From: Microbacterium sp. SMR1
Lineage (GTDB): Bacteria; Actinomycetota; Actinomycetes; Actinomycetales; Microbacteriaceae
Reading direction: 5' to 3'
NCBI RefSeq assembly: GCF_003289625.1
Contig: NZ_QMBN01000001.1
Location: 310,001-374,000, forward strand
Length of the DNA: 64,000 bases
A model generated the notes under the pieces. It was given only the letters and a program-made list of their open reading frames with translations, was not told where the DNA came from and did not search any database. This document shows, one piece after another, positions 21,498 through 32,047 of this stretch. Positions within the stretch are counted from its first letter, which is position 1. Every line of letters begins with the position of its first letter. Made by a program: the position numbers and the translations under genes.

Positions 21498-22118
21498 ATG
21501 ACGAAGTACACCCTTCCCGAGCTCCCATACGATTACGCGGCACTCGAGCCGCACATCAGCGGCAAGATCATGGAGCTTCATCACTCCAAGCACCACCAGA
21601 CGTACGTGAACGGCGCCAACACCGCTCTCGAGCAGCTCGCGGAGGCCCGTGAGACTGGCAACCTCGCGAACGTCAACAAGCTCGAGAAGGACCTCGCGTT
21701 CAACCTCGGCGGGCACGTCAACCACTCCATCTTCTGGACGAACCTCTCGCCCGAGGGCGGCGGCGAGCCCGAGGGCGAGCTCCGCGCGGCGATCGACGAG
21801 TTCTTCGGCGGATTCGACAAGTTCCAGGCGCACTTCACGGCTGCCGCCACCGGCATCCAGGGCTCCGGCTGGGCCGTGCTCAGCTGGGACCCGATCGGCG
21901 CGCAGCTGATCATCCAGCAGCTGTTCGACCAGCAGTCGAACACCGCCCAGGGAACCATCCCCATCTTCCAGCTCGACATGTGGGAGCACGCCTTCTACCT
22001 CGACTACCTCAACGTCAAGGCGGACTATGTCAAGGCGGCGTGGAACATCGCGAACTGGCAGAACGTCGCCGAGCGCTTTGTGACGGCTCGGGAGAAGACG
22101 GCCGGCCTGCTCGCGTAG
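21498..22118 (+). CDS. sodA: Superoxide dismutase (Mn/Fe family)
   Basis: 206 aa. Converts superoxide to oxygen and hydrogen peroxide. Metal ligands are visible in the first helix (ISGKIMELHHSKHHQTYV), then NLGGHVNHSIFW, and the C-terminal DMWEHAFYLDY with Asp and His ligands. GSGWAVLSWDP sits in the usual position. No signal peptide, so cytosolic as annotated, although some relatives are found outside the cell without one. Start ATG 21498 behind AGGAGATAG. A TAGGAT -10 box lies about 90 nt upstream, so this mRNA has a leader. Metal preference (Mn, Fe or both) cannot be decided from the sequence. A strong terminator follows. Confidence 0.96.
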   Translation: MTKYTLPELPYDYAALEPHISGKIMELHHSKHHQTYVNGANTALEQLAEARETGNLANVNKLEKDLAFNLGGHVNHSIFWTNLSPEGGGEPEGELRAAIDEFFGGFDKFQAHFTAAATGIQGSGWAVLSWDPIGAQLIIQQLFDQQSNTAQGTIPIFQLDMWEHAFYLDYLNVKADYVKAAWNIANWQNVAERFVTAREKTAGLLA

Positions 22119-22129
22119 TAGGGTCATAA

Positions 22130-23260
<1,131 letters not shown>

Positions 23261-23265
23261 CGACC

Positions 23266-24480
23266 ATGGCTCTGCGAACCCTCGATTCGCTGGGCCCGCT
23301 CGCAGGAAAGCGCGTCATCGTCCGTGTTGACTTCAACGTCCCCCTGAAGGACGGAGTCATCACGGACGATGGCCGTGTGCGTGCGGCACTGCCCACCATC
23401 GACCACCTCATCGGCCAGGGAGCCCGCGTCATCGCGTGCTCGCACCTGGGACGTCCCGACGGTTCCCCCGACCCCAAGTACTCGCTCGAACCCGTCGCAC
23501 AGCGTCTGTCGGAGCTGCTCGGCAAGCCCGTCGCCTTCGCCGGCGACACGGTGGGCGAGTCGGCGCAGCAGGTCGTCTCGTCGCTCGGCGACGGTGACGT
23601 CGCAGTGATCGAGAACCTCCGCTTCAACGCGGGCGAGACGGCGAAGGACGAGACTGAGCGTCGCGCGTTCGCCGAGCAGCTCGCCGCGCTCGGCGATGTG
23701 CTCGTTTCCGACGGCTTCGGTGTCGTGCACCGCAAGCAGGCCTCGGTCTACGACCTCGCAGAGATCCTGCCGTCGGCGGCCGGCTTCCTCATCGAGAAGG
23801 AGGTCGACGTCCTCGACCGCCTCACCGAGAACCCCGAGCGTCCATACGCCGTGGTGCTCGGCGGGTCGAAGGTGAGCGACAAGCTGGGTGTCATCGAGCA
23901 CCTGCTTCCGCGCGCCGACAAGATCCTCGTCGGCGGGGGGATGCTGTTCACCTTCCTCGCCGCGCTTGGGCACAAGGTCGGCAAGAGCCTGCTCGAGAGC
24001 GACCAGCTCGAGACGGTGAAGGGCTACATCGCCACGGCGAAGGAGCGCGGCGTCGAACTCGTGCTCCCCGTCGACGCGGTCATGGCTTCCGGCTTCGCGG
24101 CGGACGCCGATCACGTGGTCGCCGCGGCCGATGCTCTGGAGGACACCCCGTTCGGTGCCGACGGCATGGGCCTCGACATCGGCCCGAAGAGCGCAGAGCT
24201 GTTCGCCGACGCGATCCGCAGCTCGCGCACCGTGTTCTGGAACGGCCCGATGGGCGTGTTCGAGATGCCCGCGTTCGCGGCAGGCACGCGAGCCGTGGCT
24301 CAGGCGCTCACCGAGGTCGACGGGCTGTCCGTCGTCGGCGGCGGAGATTCGGCGGCCGCGGTGCGGCAGCTCGGGTTCGCCGACTCGTCGTTCGGTCACA
24401 TCTCGACCGGCGGCGGTGCGTCGCTGGAATTCCTGGAGGGCAAGAAGCTGCCCGGTCTGGAGGTGCTCGGATGGGCATGA
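23266..24480 (+). CDS. pgk: Phosphoglycerate kinase
   Basis: 404 aa. Transfers phosphate from 1,3-bisphosphoglycerate to ADP. Signature RVIVRVDFNVPLKDG near residue 16, substrate basic patch SHLGRPDG, FNAGETAKDETERRAFA, the hinge region AVVLGGSKVSDKLGVIEHLLPRAD, VGGGMLFTFL, and the nucleotide-binding FWNGPMGVFEMPAF with VVGGGDSAAAV. Length and motifs are complete. The ATG at 23266 follows the gap stop by 5 nt. The stop codon overlaps the probable tpiA start in the form ATGA. Confidence 0.98.
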   Translation: MALRTLDSLGPLAGKRVIVRVDFNVPLKDGVITDDGRVRAALPTIDHLIGQGARVIACSHLGRPDGSPDPKYSLEPVAQRLSELLGKPVAFAGDTVGESAQQVVSSLGDGDVAVIENLRFNAGETAKDETERRAFAEQLAALGDVLVSDGFGVVHRKQASVYDLAEILPSAAGFLIEKEVDVLDRLTENPERPYAVVLGGSKVSDKLGVIEHLLPRADKILVGGGMLFTFLAALGHKVGKSLLESDQLETVKGYIATAKERGVELVLPVDAVMASGFAADADHVVAAADALEDTPFGADGMGLDIGPKSAELFADAIRSSRTVFWNGPMGVFEMPAFAAGTRAVAQALTEVDGLSVVGGGDSAAAVRQLGFADSSFGHISTGGGASLEFLEGKKLPGLEVLGWA

Positions 24481-25259
24481 ACCGTATGCCCCTCATCGCG
24501 GGCAACTGGAAGATGAACCTCGACCACCTGCAGGCGGTGGCGTTCGTGCAGAAGCTGCACTGGACGCTGAAGGACGCCAAGCACGAGGATGACTCCGTCG
24601 AGGTGGCGGTCTTCCCGCCCTTCACCGATCTGCGTACGGTGCAGACGCTGCTCGACGCCGACAAGATCGCTTTCGCTCTCGGTGCCCAGGATCTTTCCAC
24701 GAAGGACTCCGGCGCATACACCGGCGAGATCTCGGGAGCGTTCCTCAAGCAGCTCGACTGCCGGTACGTGATCATCGGGCACTCGGAGCGTCGTGAGTAC
24801 CACGCCGAGACCGATGAGGTCGTCGCGGCCAAGGTCCAGGCGGCCCTCCGTCACGGTCTGTCGCCGGTCATCTGCGTCGGTGAGACGGCGGAAGACCTGG
24901 AAAAGCACGGCGCGTCGGCTGTTCCGGTGGCGCAGCTCGAGGCGGCCCTCGCGAGCGTGGCGGCGGATGCCGACATCGTCGTGGCTTACGAGCCGGTGTG
25001 GGCCATCGGGTCCGGCCAGGCTGCGACCCCGCAGCAGGCGCAGGACGTGTGCGCGAAGCTCCGTGACGTCGTCGGCTCCGTGCTCGGCGCCGATGCGGCT
25101 GCGCGCACCCGCATCCTCTACGGGGGATCGGTGAAGTCGGCCAACATCGCCGGTTTCATGCGCGAGCCCGATGTCGACGGCGCTCTCGTCGGAGGCGCGA
25201 GCCTCGTCGCAGACGAGTTCGCCGCGATCATTCGCTACCAGAAGCACGTCGGCGTGTGA
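24477..25259 (+). CDS. tpiA: Triosephosphate isomerase
   Basis: 260 aa. Interconverts dihydroxyacetone phosphate and glyceraldehyde 3-phosphate. Active-site Lys in LIAGNWKMN, His in VIIGHSERREY, catalytic Glu in VVAYEPVWAIGSG, and phosphate-binding ILYGGSVKSANI. Three in-frame ATGs are available (24471, 24477, 24486). I prefer 24477 because it forms an ATGA overlap with the pgk stop. Last gene of the glycolytic unit; a perfect 16-bp hairpin follows 3 nt after the stop. Confidence 0.97.
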   Translation: MNRMPLIAGNWKMNLDHLQAVAFVQKLHWTLKDAKHEDDSVEVAVFPPFTDLRTVQTLLDADKIAFALGAQDLSTKDSGAYTGEISGAFLKQLDCRYVIIGHSERREYHAETDEVVAAKVQAALRHGLSPVICVGETAEDLEKHGASAVPVAQLEAALASVAADADIVVAYEPVWAIGSGQAATPQQAQDVCAKLRDVVGSVLGADAAARTRILYGGSVKSANIAGFMREPDVDGALVGGASLVADEFAAIIRYQKHVGV

Positions 25260-25262
25260 CGT

Positions 25263-25300
25263 CGTACGGCCCGGCGACCCACCGGTCGCCGGGCCGTACG
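25263..25300 (+). terminator. GC-rich hairpin after tpiA
   Basis: CGTACGGCCCGGCGAC (25263-25278) pairs perfectly with GTCGCCGGGCCGTACG (25285-25300) around a 6-nt loop. No U tract follows, so termination may be partial and allow read-through into secG. Confidence 0.8.
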
Positions 25301-25321
25301 CGTATCCGTGCGGCTGCTGGA

Positions 25322-25327
25322 TATACT
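25322..25327 (+). promoter_or_regulatory. secG promoter -10 box
   Basis: TATACT, a near-consensus -10, lies about 45 nt upstream of the secG GTG and just after the tpiA hairpin. Confidence 0.5.
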
Positions 25328-25373
25328 TGACCCTCGTGCGATCGGAACGATCGCCGGAAAGGTGACGACCACC

Positions 25374-25622
25374 GTGCAGATCCTCGAGTTCGTGCTGCAG
25401 GTGCTTCTGGGCATCACCAGCCTGCTCCTGACGTTGCTGATCCTGCTCCACAAGGGGCGCGGCGGCGGCCTGTCCGACATGTTCGGCGGCGGGATGAGTT
25501 CCGCCATGGGCTCGTCGGGCCTCGCGGAGCGCAACCTCAACCGCTTCACGATCGTGCTCGCGCTGGCGTGGTTCCTCTCCATCGTCGCCCTCGGCCTCAT
25601 CACGAAGTTCACGGTGCTCTGA
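25374..25622 (+). CDS. secG: Preprotein translocase subunit SecG
   Basis: 82 aa, small membrane subunit of the SecYEG protein export channel. Two transmembrane helices (about residues 3-24, LEFVLQVLLGITSLLLTLLI, and 58-79, FTIVLALAWFLSIVALGLIT) flank a glycine-rich cytoplasmic loop GRGGGLSDMFGGGM, the SecG hallmark. GTG 25374 was chosen because GGAAAGG lies about 11 nt upstream; another in-frame GTG at 25362 is too close to that site. secG after tpiA is the usual actinobacterial order. Its stop overlaps the rbpA start (TGATG). Confidence 0.95.
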   Translation: MQILEFVLQVLLGITSLLLTLLILLHKGRGGGLSDMFGGGMSSAMGSSGLAERNLNRFTIVLALAWFLSIVALGLITKFTVL

Positions 25623-25978
25623 TGGCCACCGGAGGAAACGCCATTCGCGGCACCCGCGTGGGTGCGGGCCCCATGGGGGAGCAGGACCACGGACACCACG
25701 CTGATCGCGTGGCGATCTCGTACTGGGACGCTCTCGGCAACGAGACCGTGCGCTACTTCGCCGCCGGCATCGCGGACGAAGAGATCCCCGAGACCATCGA
25801 CTCGCCCCACTCGGGGCTGCCGGCCGGTCGCGACAAGGCGAATCCGCCTGCCGTCGCCAAGACCGAGCCGTACAAGACGCACCTCGCCTACGTGAAGGAG
25901 CGCCGCTCCGACGAAGAGGCCGAGCAGCTGCTCGACGAAGCGCTGCAGCAGCTTCGCGAACGCCGCGGACTGAACTGA
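25622..25978 (+). CDS. rbpA: RNA polymerase-binding protein RbpA
   Basis: 118 aa. Actinobacteria-specific RNA polymerase partner that binds the principal sigma factor and promoter DNA and stabilises open complexes. Family features: N-terminal ATGGNAIRGTRVGAGPMGE, the core RVAISYWDALGNETVRYFAAG and the C-terminal sigma-interaction helix HLAYVKERRSDEEAEQLLDEAL. In the core, where some homologues have zinc-binding cysteines, there are none, matching the zinc-free group. The ATG shares one base with the secG stop (TGATG), so the genes are coupled. Followed by an exceptional 25-bp hairpin. Confidence 0.96.
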   Translation: MATGGNAIRGTRVGAGPMGEQDHGHHADRVAISYWDALGNETVRYFAAGIADEEIPETIDSPHSGLPAGRDKANPPAVAKTEPYKTHLAYVKERRSDEEAEQLLDEALQQLRERRGLN

Positions 25979-25990
25979 CGCGGCACACGT

Positions 25991-26044
25991 CGCAACATAC
26001 GAAGAGAGCGGATGCCACGGCATCCGCTCTCTTCGTATGTTGCG
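25991..26044. terminator. Perfect 25-bp hairpin, bidirectional terminator between rbpA and pgl
   Basis: Bases 25991-26015 are the exact reverse complement of 26020-26044, with a CACG loop. The arms contain CGCAACATACGAAGAGAGCG. Convergent transcripts from rbpA (plus) and pgl (minus) end 13 and 7 nt away. Flanking U tracts are weak in both directions. Confidence 0.88.
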
Positions 26045-26050
26045 CGCGGG

Positions 26051-26824
26051 TCAGTACTCGTCGTCGATGAGCTCTGGCGGAACCTGCGCGGCGGTCGCTT
26101 CATCCGTGAACAGAATGGTGCGACGGGTGCCCTTCGCACCGGCTGCCGGCACGCTGTGGTAGCTGGCACCCGCAAGCGCGAGCCCGAGCGCGGCTGACTT
26201 GTCCGGACCGGCGAGCACCATCCATACCCGCTTCGACGCGTTGATCACCGGCCGAGTGAGCGTCACGCGCTCGGCCGGGGGCTTCGGGGAGTCGTGGACG
26301 GCTGAGACCGCGCTGTCGGTGATGCGGATCTCACCGCGGTCCGGGAACAACGAGGCGATGTGGCCGTCGGGGCCGACGCCCAGGAAGCAGATGTCGAAGA
26401 CGGGCCAGGCCGCGCCGTCGATGCCCGCCGTAGCGAGCTCGGCAGCGTACGCGCTGGCGGCGGCTTCGGCATCCGGTGCCTCGTCTGACGCAGCGATGGG
26501 ATGCACGTTCGATGTCGGCAGCTCGATCGCGTCGAGGAAGGCGCGACGTGCGACCGCCTCGTTCCGATCCTCGCTGTCGCGGGCGACGAAGCGCTCGTCG
26601 ACCCACCAGAAGTGCACGCGCGACCAGTCGACAGTATCGCGCTCGGGGTGGGACCCGAGCCGCTCGAGCACATCCGTCATGATGCCGCCGCCCGCGAGAC
26701 CGACGTTGACGGTTCTTCCGTCCGTTCCCCACTTCGCCACGCGATCGAGGAAACGTGCCGCGATCGAGCCGGTGAGGGTGTCGACGTCGGGGCTGATGAC
26801 GACGCGCTTCTCAGCGGTCGGCAT
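26051..26824 (-). CDS. pgl: 6-phosphogluconolactonase
   Basis: 257 aa, DevB/NagB-like fold. Hydrolyses 6-phosphogluconolactone in the oxidative pentose phosphate pathway. Family motifs: VGLAGGGIMTDVLERL near residue 42, HFWWVDERFVARDSEDRNEA, and FLGVGPDGHIASLFPD with the conserved GPDGH. The ATG at 26824 follows the opcA stop by one base. Last gene of the tkt-tal-pgi-zwf-opcA-pgl operon. Confidence 0.95.
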   Translation of the reverse strand: MPTAEKRVVISPDVDTLTGSIAARFLDRVAKWGTDGRTVNVGLAGGGIMTDVLERLGSHPERDTVDWSRVHFWWVDERFVARDSEDRNEAVARRAFLDAIELPTSNVHPIAASDEAPDAEAAASAYAAELATAGIDGAAWPVFDICFLGVGPDGHIASLFPDRGEIRITDSAVSAVHDSPKPPAERVTLTRPVINASKRVWMVLAGPDKSAALGLALAGASYHSVPAAGAKGTRRTILFTDEATAAQVPPELIDDEY

Positions 26825-26825
26825 C

Positions 26826-27767
26826 TCAGGCGTCTCCGGCAGGCGAGCGGTGGAGCCGCGCCCAGCCGTCCGTGATGACCCGGCCGTACAGGACGTCGGG
26901 CCCGAGGCGTCGGAGCTCTTCCGCGAGGCATTCGCGGAGCGTCCGACGGGGGAGGACGAGATCGTGCGACGGCTGGCCCGGCTGGGTCAGCGTCGCGTCG
27001 ACGGTCGTCGTGCGCTCGAGCAGGACGTCACCGCTCGGCCGCTTGAGGCGGACACTGCGGATGCCGTGCTCCCACTCGTCGCGGGGAGCGTACTGCCAGT
27101 TCACCGGTACATCGAGCATCAAGCACAGCCAGGCGGCGAGCAGTCCTGTCGACGGCGAGCTGCCGCTGCCGACGACCTCGACCTCGGTCACCGGCTCGTA
27201 GGGAGGCTGGTCGAGGACGGCCGCGAGCTGCTCGCGCCAGTGCGTCAGGCGTGTCCACGCCAGATCGGTGTCTCCGGGCGCGTAGCCGTCGCCCAGCGCG
27301 GCGAGCCGTCCACTGTCGTAGGGCAGCGTGGCGGCGTCGGTGATCCGCCGCTGCGCGATGCGGCCGATGGGCGACTGCGACGGGTCTGCGGGCGGGTGGT
27401 CGGGCCACCAGGCCACAACAGGAGCGTCGGGCAGCAGGAGGCCGGTGATGAGAGCCTCGTCGTTGCTCGCTGCGCCACCGCTGGCGCGCAGGACCACGAC
27501 CTCGCTTGCACCGGCGTCGCCGCCGACCCGGATCTGCGCGTCGAGCTTCGATTCGCCCTTCGCATCGGTGATCAGCACGATCACGCGCATCGGGTGCTCG
27601 CGCGAGGCGTCGTTGGCCGCCTCGATCGCGTCTTCTTCGAGCCCGTGCGACGTCGCGATGACGAGTGTCAGGACGCGTCCGAGGGCGACGGCACCGCCCT
27701 CCTCGCGCACGTTGACGAGTTCGCGGGCGATCTTCGACACGGTCGTGTCGGGCAGATCGACGATCAT
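26826..27767 (-). CDS. opcA: Glucose-6-phosphate dehydrogenase assembly protein OpcA
   Basis: 313 aa. Actinobacterial and cyanobacterial partner needed for full activity of glucose-6-phosphate dehydrogenase. Recognised by the N-terminal IVDLPDTTVSKIARELVNVRE, the central block PVVAWWPDHPPADPSQSP and the position directly after zwf. The start ATG overlaps the zwf stop by 4 nt, consistent with coordinated translation of the two partners. pgl follows after one base. Confidence 0.95.
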   Translation of the reverse strand: MIVDLPDTTVSKIARELVNVREEGGAVALGRVLTLVIATSHGLEEDAIEAANDASREHPMRVIVLITDAKGESKLDAQIRVGGDAGASEVVVLRASGGAASNDEALITGLLLPDAPVVAWWPDHPPADPSQSPIGRIAQRRITDAATLPYDSGRLAALGDGYAPGDTDLAWTRLTHWREQLAAVLDQPPYEPVTEVEVVGSGSSPSTGLLAAWLCLMLDVPVNWQYAPRDEWEHGIRSVRLKRPSGDVLLERTTTVDATLTQPGQPSHDLVLPRRTLRECLAEELRRLGPDVLYGRVITDGWARLHRSPAGDA

Positions 27768-29311
27768 GGACGCCTCCAGACGCGGCCGTCGCGGGCCAGC
27801 AGTTCATCTGCGGAAGTGGGGCCCCAGGAGCCGGGCGCGTACTGCTCGAGCGGACCGCCCTGCTTCGCCCAGAACTCCTCGACGGGGTCGAGGATGCGCC
27901 ACGAGAGCTCGACCTCTTCGTGCCGCGGGAAGAGCGGCGGATCGCCCAGGAGGACATCGAGGATGAGCCGCTCGTATGCCTCGGGGCTGGATTCGGTGAA
28001 GGCGTGGCCGTAGCCGAAGTCCATCGTGACGTCGCGGACCTCGGTGGCGGCCCCCGGCACCTTGGAGCCGAATCGGATCGTGACGCCCTCGTCGGGTTGG
28101 ACGCGAATCACCAGGGCGTTCTGGCCGAGCTCCGTCGTCTGATTGCGCAGGAACAGATGCTGCGGGGCCCGCTTGAACACGACCGCGATCTCGGTCACGC
28201 GGCGGCCCAGACGCTTGCCCGTCCGGAGGTAGAACGGCACACCTGCCCAGCGGCGCGTGGCGATGTCGACCTTGATGGCGGCGTAGGTCTCGGTCGTCGA
28301 CTCGGGATTCATCCCGTCCTCGTCGAGGAAGCCGGTGACCTCTTCGCCGCCCTGCCACCCGCCGGCGTACTGTCCGCGGGCGGTCGCGGTCGAGAGATCG
28401 GCCGGCAGCTGGACAGCGGCGAGCACCTTCTCCTTCTCGGCCCGCAGGTGGTTGGCCTCCATCGAGATGGGCTCTTCCATCGCGGTGAGGGCGAGGAGCT
28501 GGAGAAGGTGGTTCTGGATGACGTCGCGGGCCGCGCCGATGCCGTCGTAGTATCCCGCACGCCCGCCGACGCCGATGTCTTCGGCCATCGTGATCTGCAC
28601 GTGGTCGACGTAGTTCGCATTCCAGATCGGCTCGAACAGCTCGTTCGCGAAGCGCAGTGCGAGGATGTTCTGCACCGTCTCCTTGCCGAGGTAGTGGTCG
28701 ATCCGGAAGATCGAGTCGGCCGGGAAGGCCACCTCGAGCGCCTCGTTGAGTTCGCGGGCCGTCTTCAGGTCGCTGCCGAACGGCTTCTCGATGACCACGC
28801 GGCGCCAGGTGTCGGCATCCGCGTGCTCGTCGACCAGGCCGGAGTCCTTGAGCTGCTTCGCGACGATCGGGAAGTCCTTCGGCGGGATCGACAGGTAGAA
28901 CGCGTGGTTCCCCATCGTCCCGCGATCGACATCGAGCTTCTCGACCGTCTCGCGGAGTCGACGGAAAGCATCGGCGTCGCCGAACTCGCCGGAGACGAAG
29001 CGGATGCCCTGGAGGAGCTGCTTCCAGGTCTCCTCGCGGAACGGCGTGCGCGCGTATTGTTTCACCGCCGAGTGCACGACCTCCGCGAAGTCCTGGTCCT
29101 CCCAGTCGCGTCGGGCGAAGCCGACCAGGGCGAACCCGGGGGGCAGCAACCCGCGGTTGGCGAGGTCGTAGACGGCGGGCATGAGCTTCTTGCGCGACAG
29201 GTCGCCGGTGACGCCGAAGATCACGAGAGCGCTGGGCCCTGCGATGCGGTTCAAGCGGCGGTCGTCGGGATCGCGCAGGGGGTTGTGGGCGCGCGAGATC
29301 TCCACGGTCAT
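27764..29311 (-). CDS. zwf: Glucose-6-phosphate 1-dehydrogenase
   Basis: 515 aa. Oxidises glucose 6-phosphate to 6-phosphogluconolactone with NADP. The N-terminal dinucleotide motif is VIFGVTGDLSRKKLMPAVYDL, the active-site signature RIDHYLGKETVQNILALRFAN, and the substrate-binding EKPFGSDL is present. Length is standard. It lies 13 nt after pgi and overlaps opcA by 4 nt. Confidence 0.98.
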   Translation of the reverse strand: MTVEISRAHNPLRDPDDRRLNRIAGPSALVIFGVTGDLSRKKLMPAVYDLANRGLLPPGFALVGFARRDWEDQDFAEVVHSAVKQYARTPFREETWKQLLQGIRFVSGEFGDADAFRRLRETVEKLDVDRGTMGNHAFYLSIPPKDFPIVAKQLKDSGLVDEHADADTWRRVVIEKPFGSDLKTARELNEALEVAFPADSIFRIDHYLGKETVQNILALRFANELFEPIWNANYVDHVQITMAEDIGVGGRAGYYDGIGAARDVIQNHLLQLLALTAMEEPISMEANHLRAEKEKVLAAVQLPADLSTATARGQYAGGWQGGEEVTGFLDEDGMNPESTTETYAAIKVDIATRRWAGVPFYLRTGKRLGRRVTEIAVVFKRAPQHLFLRNQTTELGQNALVIRVQPDEGVTIRFGSKVPGAATEVRDVTMDFGYGHAFTESSPEAYERLILDVLLGDPPLFPRHEEVELSWRILDPVEEFWAKQGGPLEQYAPGSWGPTSADELLARDGRVWRRP

Positions 29312-29324
29312 GGGAGGGGTCTTC

Positions 29325-30944
29325 CTACTGGGCGGCTTCGAAAAGGGTGAGGACCTCGGTCGCGGGGTCCGTCAGGGTGAGCGTCACGACGGGGCGGCCG
29401 CGCTCGGCGAGGACCGCGGCGTCGCCGGAGGCCTGCGCTTCGATCAGACGGCCGAACGTGAAGGGACGACCCGGAATCTCGAGGTCGACGTCCGTGCGCT
29501 CGGTGATCTGGACGAACACGCCGTTCGCCGGGCCGCCCTTGTGGTACTGACCGGTCGAGTGCAGGAACCGCGGTCCCCACCCGAACGTGGTGGGGCGGCC
29601 GGAGTCGGCGGCGATCAGTTCGCGCACGCCGGCCAGCTGCGGCACGGCGGTGCGATCGACATAGGCCTGGACGGCGACGTATCCGTCGGTCGGGACGACC
29701 CGCCACAGATTCGCGAGGACCCCCGCGAGCGTGCGATCCGCCGCGAGGGCGGGATCGGACACCCGCACTTCGACGCCGTCCTCGACGAACAGCGGCGCGG
29801 TCGACGCGGGCTGCGCATCGAGCAGGCCCCGCGCGGCGGTCTTCGCCGCCTCGACGTCGGGCTGGTCAAAGGGGTTAATCCCGAGCAGGCGACCGGCAAT
29901 CGCTGTGGCGTACTCCCACACCAGGAACTGAGCGCCCAGGGAACCGCTGACGAGCACCTCGCCGGGGTGCTGCTCGAGGATCTGGAAGTGGACCGCGTCG
30001 CCGACGAGTCGCACGACCTGCAGGTCATCGGGAAGGAGGTCGAGCTCGGGGGAAAGCGGGGTGGCGACGACGGGCAGGATGCCGGTGCCGGCCTTCCCGG
30101 TCGATTCGGCGACCAGCTGCTCGATCCAATCGGGGAGTCCCACGATGTGGGTCCCGTCGCTGATGAGGGCCAGCTTGTCGCGGCGCGGTTCGCCGCCCGC
30201 GATCGCCGCGGCGAGCACGAGAGCGGGGTTGCGCGGGTCGTCCACGGCCACTTCGAGCAGGGTCGCATCGGCTTCGTCGAGCAGCTGCCCGATGTCGGCC
30301 CCCGCCAATCCCGCCGGCACGAGGCCGAAGGCCGTGAGCGCCGAATAGCGCCCTCCGACCGTCGGGTCGGCGGTGAACACCCGGTGTCCCGCTTCGCGCG
30401 CCTCGCGCTCGAGCGGCGAGCCCGGGTCGGTGACGACGACGATGCGATCGGCCGGATCGATACCGAGATCGCTCCACGCAGCAGCGAAGGCGCGACGCGC
30501 CGAATCGGTCTCGACCGTCGAACCCGACTTCGACGAGACGACGAGGACGGTCTCGGCGAGACCGCCTGTCTCCGGGTCGCCGTCGATGGCCGCCAGGACC
30601 TGCCCGGGGGCGGTGGAGTCGAGGATCGTCAGCGGCACACCGTGCGTGCGGGCGATGACCTCGGGAGCGAGCGACGAGCCACCCATCCCGGCCAGCACGA
30701 CGCGCGTGATACCCCGGCCGAGGAGCTCGGAGCGCAGCGCCTCGATCTCGGCGACGAGCGGACGCGACACGGTGACGGCCTGCACCCAGCCGAGTCGGTG
30801 GGACGCCTCGGCGGCGGCATCAGGACCCCACAGGTCGGCGTCACCGGCGGTGATGCCGCTCGCCACCAGATCGGTCACGAGTCGGGGCACGGTCTTCTCG
30901 ACGACGTCGGAGACGTGCCCCGAGACGTGGATCTCGAAGCTCAA
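29325..30944 (-). CDS. pgi: Glucose-6-phosphate isomerase (actinobacterial form)
   Basis: 539 aa. Interconverts glucose 6-phosphate and fructose 6-phosphate. SIS domain features: [21 protein letters not shown] near residue 75 and a second sugar-phosphate loop [13 protein letters not shown] near 140, followed by [14 protein letters not shown]. This is the divergent actinobacterial type typically found in zwf operons, not the 550-aa enterobacterial type. The start must be the TTG at 30944, overlapping the tal stop as TTGA: no ATG or GTG lies at the N-terminus of the conserved region and the upstream frame belongs to tal. Confidence 0.88.
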   Translation of the reverse strand: MSFEIHVSGHVSDVVEKTVPRLVTDLVASGITAGDADLWGPDAAAEASHRLGWVQAVTVSRPLVAEIEALRSELLGRGITRVVLAGMGGSSLAPEVIARTHGVPLTILDSTAPGQVLAAIDGDPETGGLAETVLVVSSKSGSTVETDSARRAFAAAWSDLGIDPADRIVVVTDPGSPLEREAREAGHRVFTADPTVGGRYSALTAFGLVPAGLAGADIGQLLDEADATLLEVAVDDPRNPALVLAAAIAGGEPRRDKLALISDGTHIVGLPDWIEQLVAESTGKAGTGILPVVATPLSPELDLLPDDLQVVRLVGDAVHFQILEQHPGEVLVSGSLGAQFLVWEYATAIAGRLLGINPFDQPDVEAAKTAARGLLDAQPASTAPLFVEDGVEVRVSDPALAADRTLAGVLANLWRVVPTDGYVAVQAYVDRTAVPQLAGVRELIAADSGRPTTFGWGPRFLHSTGQYHKGGPANGVFVQITERTDVDLEIPGRPFTFGRLIEAQASGDAAVLAERGRPVVTLTLTDPATEVLTLFEAAQ

Positions 30945-32047
30945 CGGGCGCTCTCCAGAGCCGCCGTCACCGTGCCCTGCAGGTCGTGCCACGACGCGAT
31001 GAACTTGTCGACGCCCTCGTCCTCCAGCAACTGGGTGACGTCTTCGAGGTCGATTCCCACCTCGGCGAGGTCGGCGAAGACCTTGTGCGCGGCATCGTAG
31101 GCGCCGGTGACGGTGTCGCCGGAGATCACACCATGGTCGAACGTCGCCTCGAGGGTCTTCTCGGGCATCGTGTTGACGGTGCCGGGGGCGACGAGCTCGG
31201 TGACGTAGAGGGTGTCCGGCAGCGCGGGGTCCTTGACACCGGTCGAGGCCCACAGCGGACGCTGCAGGTTCGCGCCGGCGGCGACGAGGTCCTGGGCGCG
31301 CTGCTCGGCGAACTTCTTCTCGAAGAGCTCGTAAGCCAGGCGCGCGTTGGCGACACCGGCGAGCGACTTCAGCTCGTTCGCGGCATCCGATCCGATCGCC
31401 GTGAGGCGCTTGTCGACCTCGGTGTCCACACGCGAGACGAAGAACGACGCGACCGAGTGGATGCCACCGAGGTCGATGCCCGCCTCGCGGGCGCGTTCCA
31501 GGCCGGCGAGGTAGGCGTCGATGACCTCGTTGTAGCGCTCGAGCGAGAAGATCAGCGTGACGTTGACGCTGATGCCGGCGGCGATGACCTCGGTGATCGC
31601 GGGCAGGCCGGCCTTAGTCGCGGGGATCTTGATCAGGACGTTGGGGCGGTCGACCGCGGCGGCGAGCTTCTTGGCCTCGGCGATGGTGGCGTCGGTGTCG
31701 TGCGCGAGGTCGGGGGAGACCTCGATCGACACGCGACCGTCGACGCCGCCCGTCTTGTCGAAGATCGGGCGGAAGATGTCGGACGCGTTGCGCACGTCCG
31801 TCGTCGTCAGCTCGAAGATCGTGTCGTCGGTGGAGGCTCCGGCCTTGGCCTGCGCCTCAATGGCCTCCTCGTATCCGACGCCCGCGCTGATGGCGGCCTG
31901 GAAGATCGAGGGGTTCGTCGTCACGCCGACGACGTTGCGGGTGTCGATGAGCTCCTGCAGGTTGCCGGTCGTGATGCGCTGACGCGACAGGTCGTCGAGC
32001 CAGATGCTGACGCCGGCGTCGGAGAGGTCCTGGGTGGGCGTGCTCAT
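30941..32047 (-). CDS. tal: Transaldolase
   Basis: 368 aa. Moves a dihydroxyacetone unit between sugar phosphates in the non-oxidative pentose phosphate pathway. Motifs: [13 protein letters not shown] near residue 39, [13 protein letters not shown], the Schiff-base lysine in [16 protein letters not shown], and [15 protein letters not shown]. The length matches actinobacterial type Tal. Its ATG overlaps the tkt stop (ATGA) and its stop overlaps the pgi TTG start, so the whole unit is tightly coupled. Confidence 0.97.
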   Translation of the reverse strand: MSTPTQDLSDAGVSIWLDDLSRQRITTGNLQELIDTRNVVGVTTNPSIFQAAISAGVGYEEAIEAQAKAGASTDDTIFELTTTDVRNASDIFRPIFDKTGGVDGRVSIEVSPDLAHDTDATIAEAKKLAAAVDRPNVLIKIPATKAGLPAITEVIAAGISVNVTLIFSLERYNEVIDAYLAGLERAREAGIDLGGIHSVASFFVSRVDTEVDKRLTAIGSDAANELKSLAGVANARLAYELFEKKFAEQRAQDLVAAGANLQRPLWASTGVKDPALPDTLYVTELVAPGTVNTMPEKTLEATFDHGVISGDTVTGAYDAAHKVFADLAEVGIDLEDVTQLLEDEGVDKFIASWHDLQGTVTAALESAR

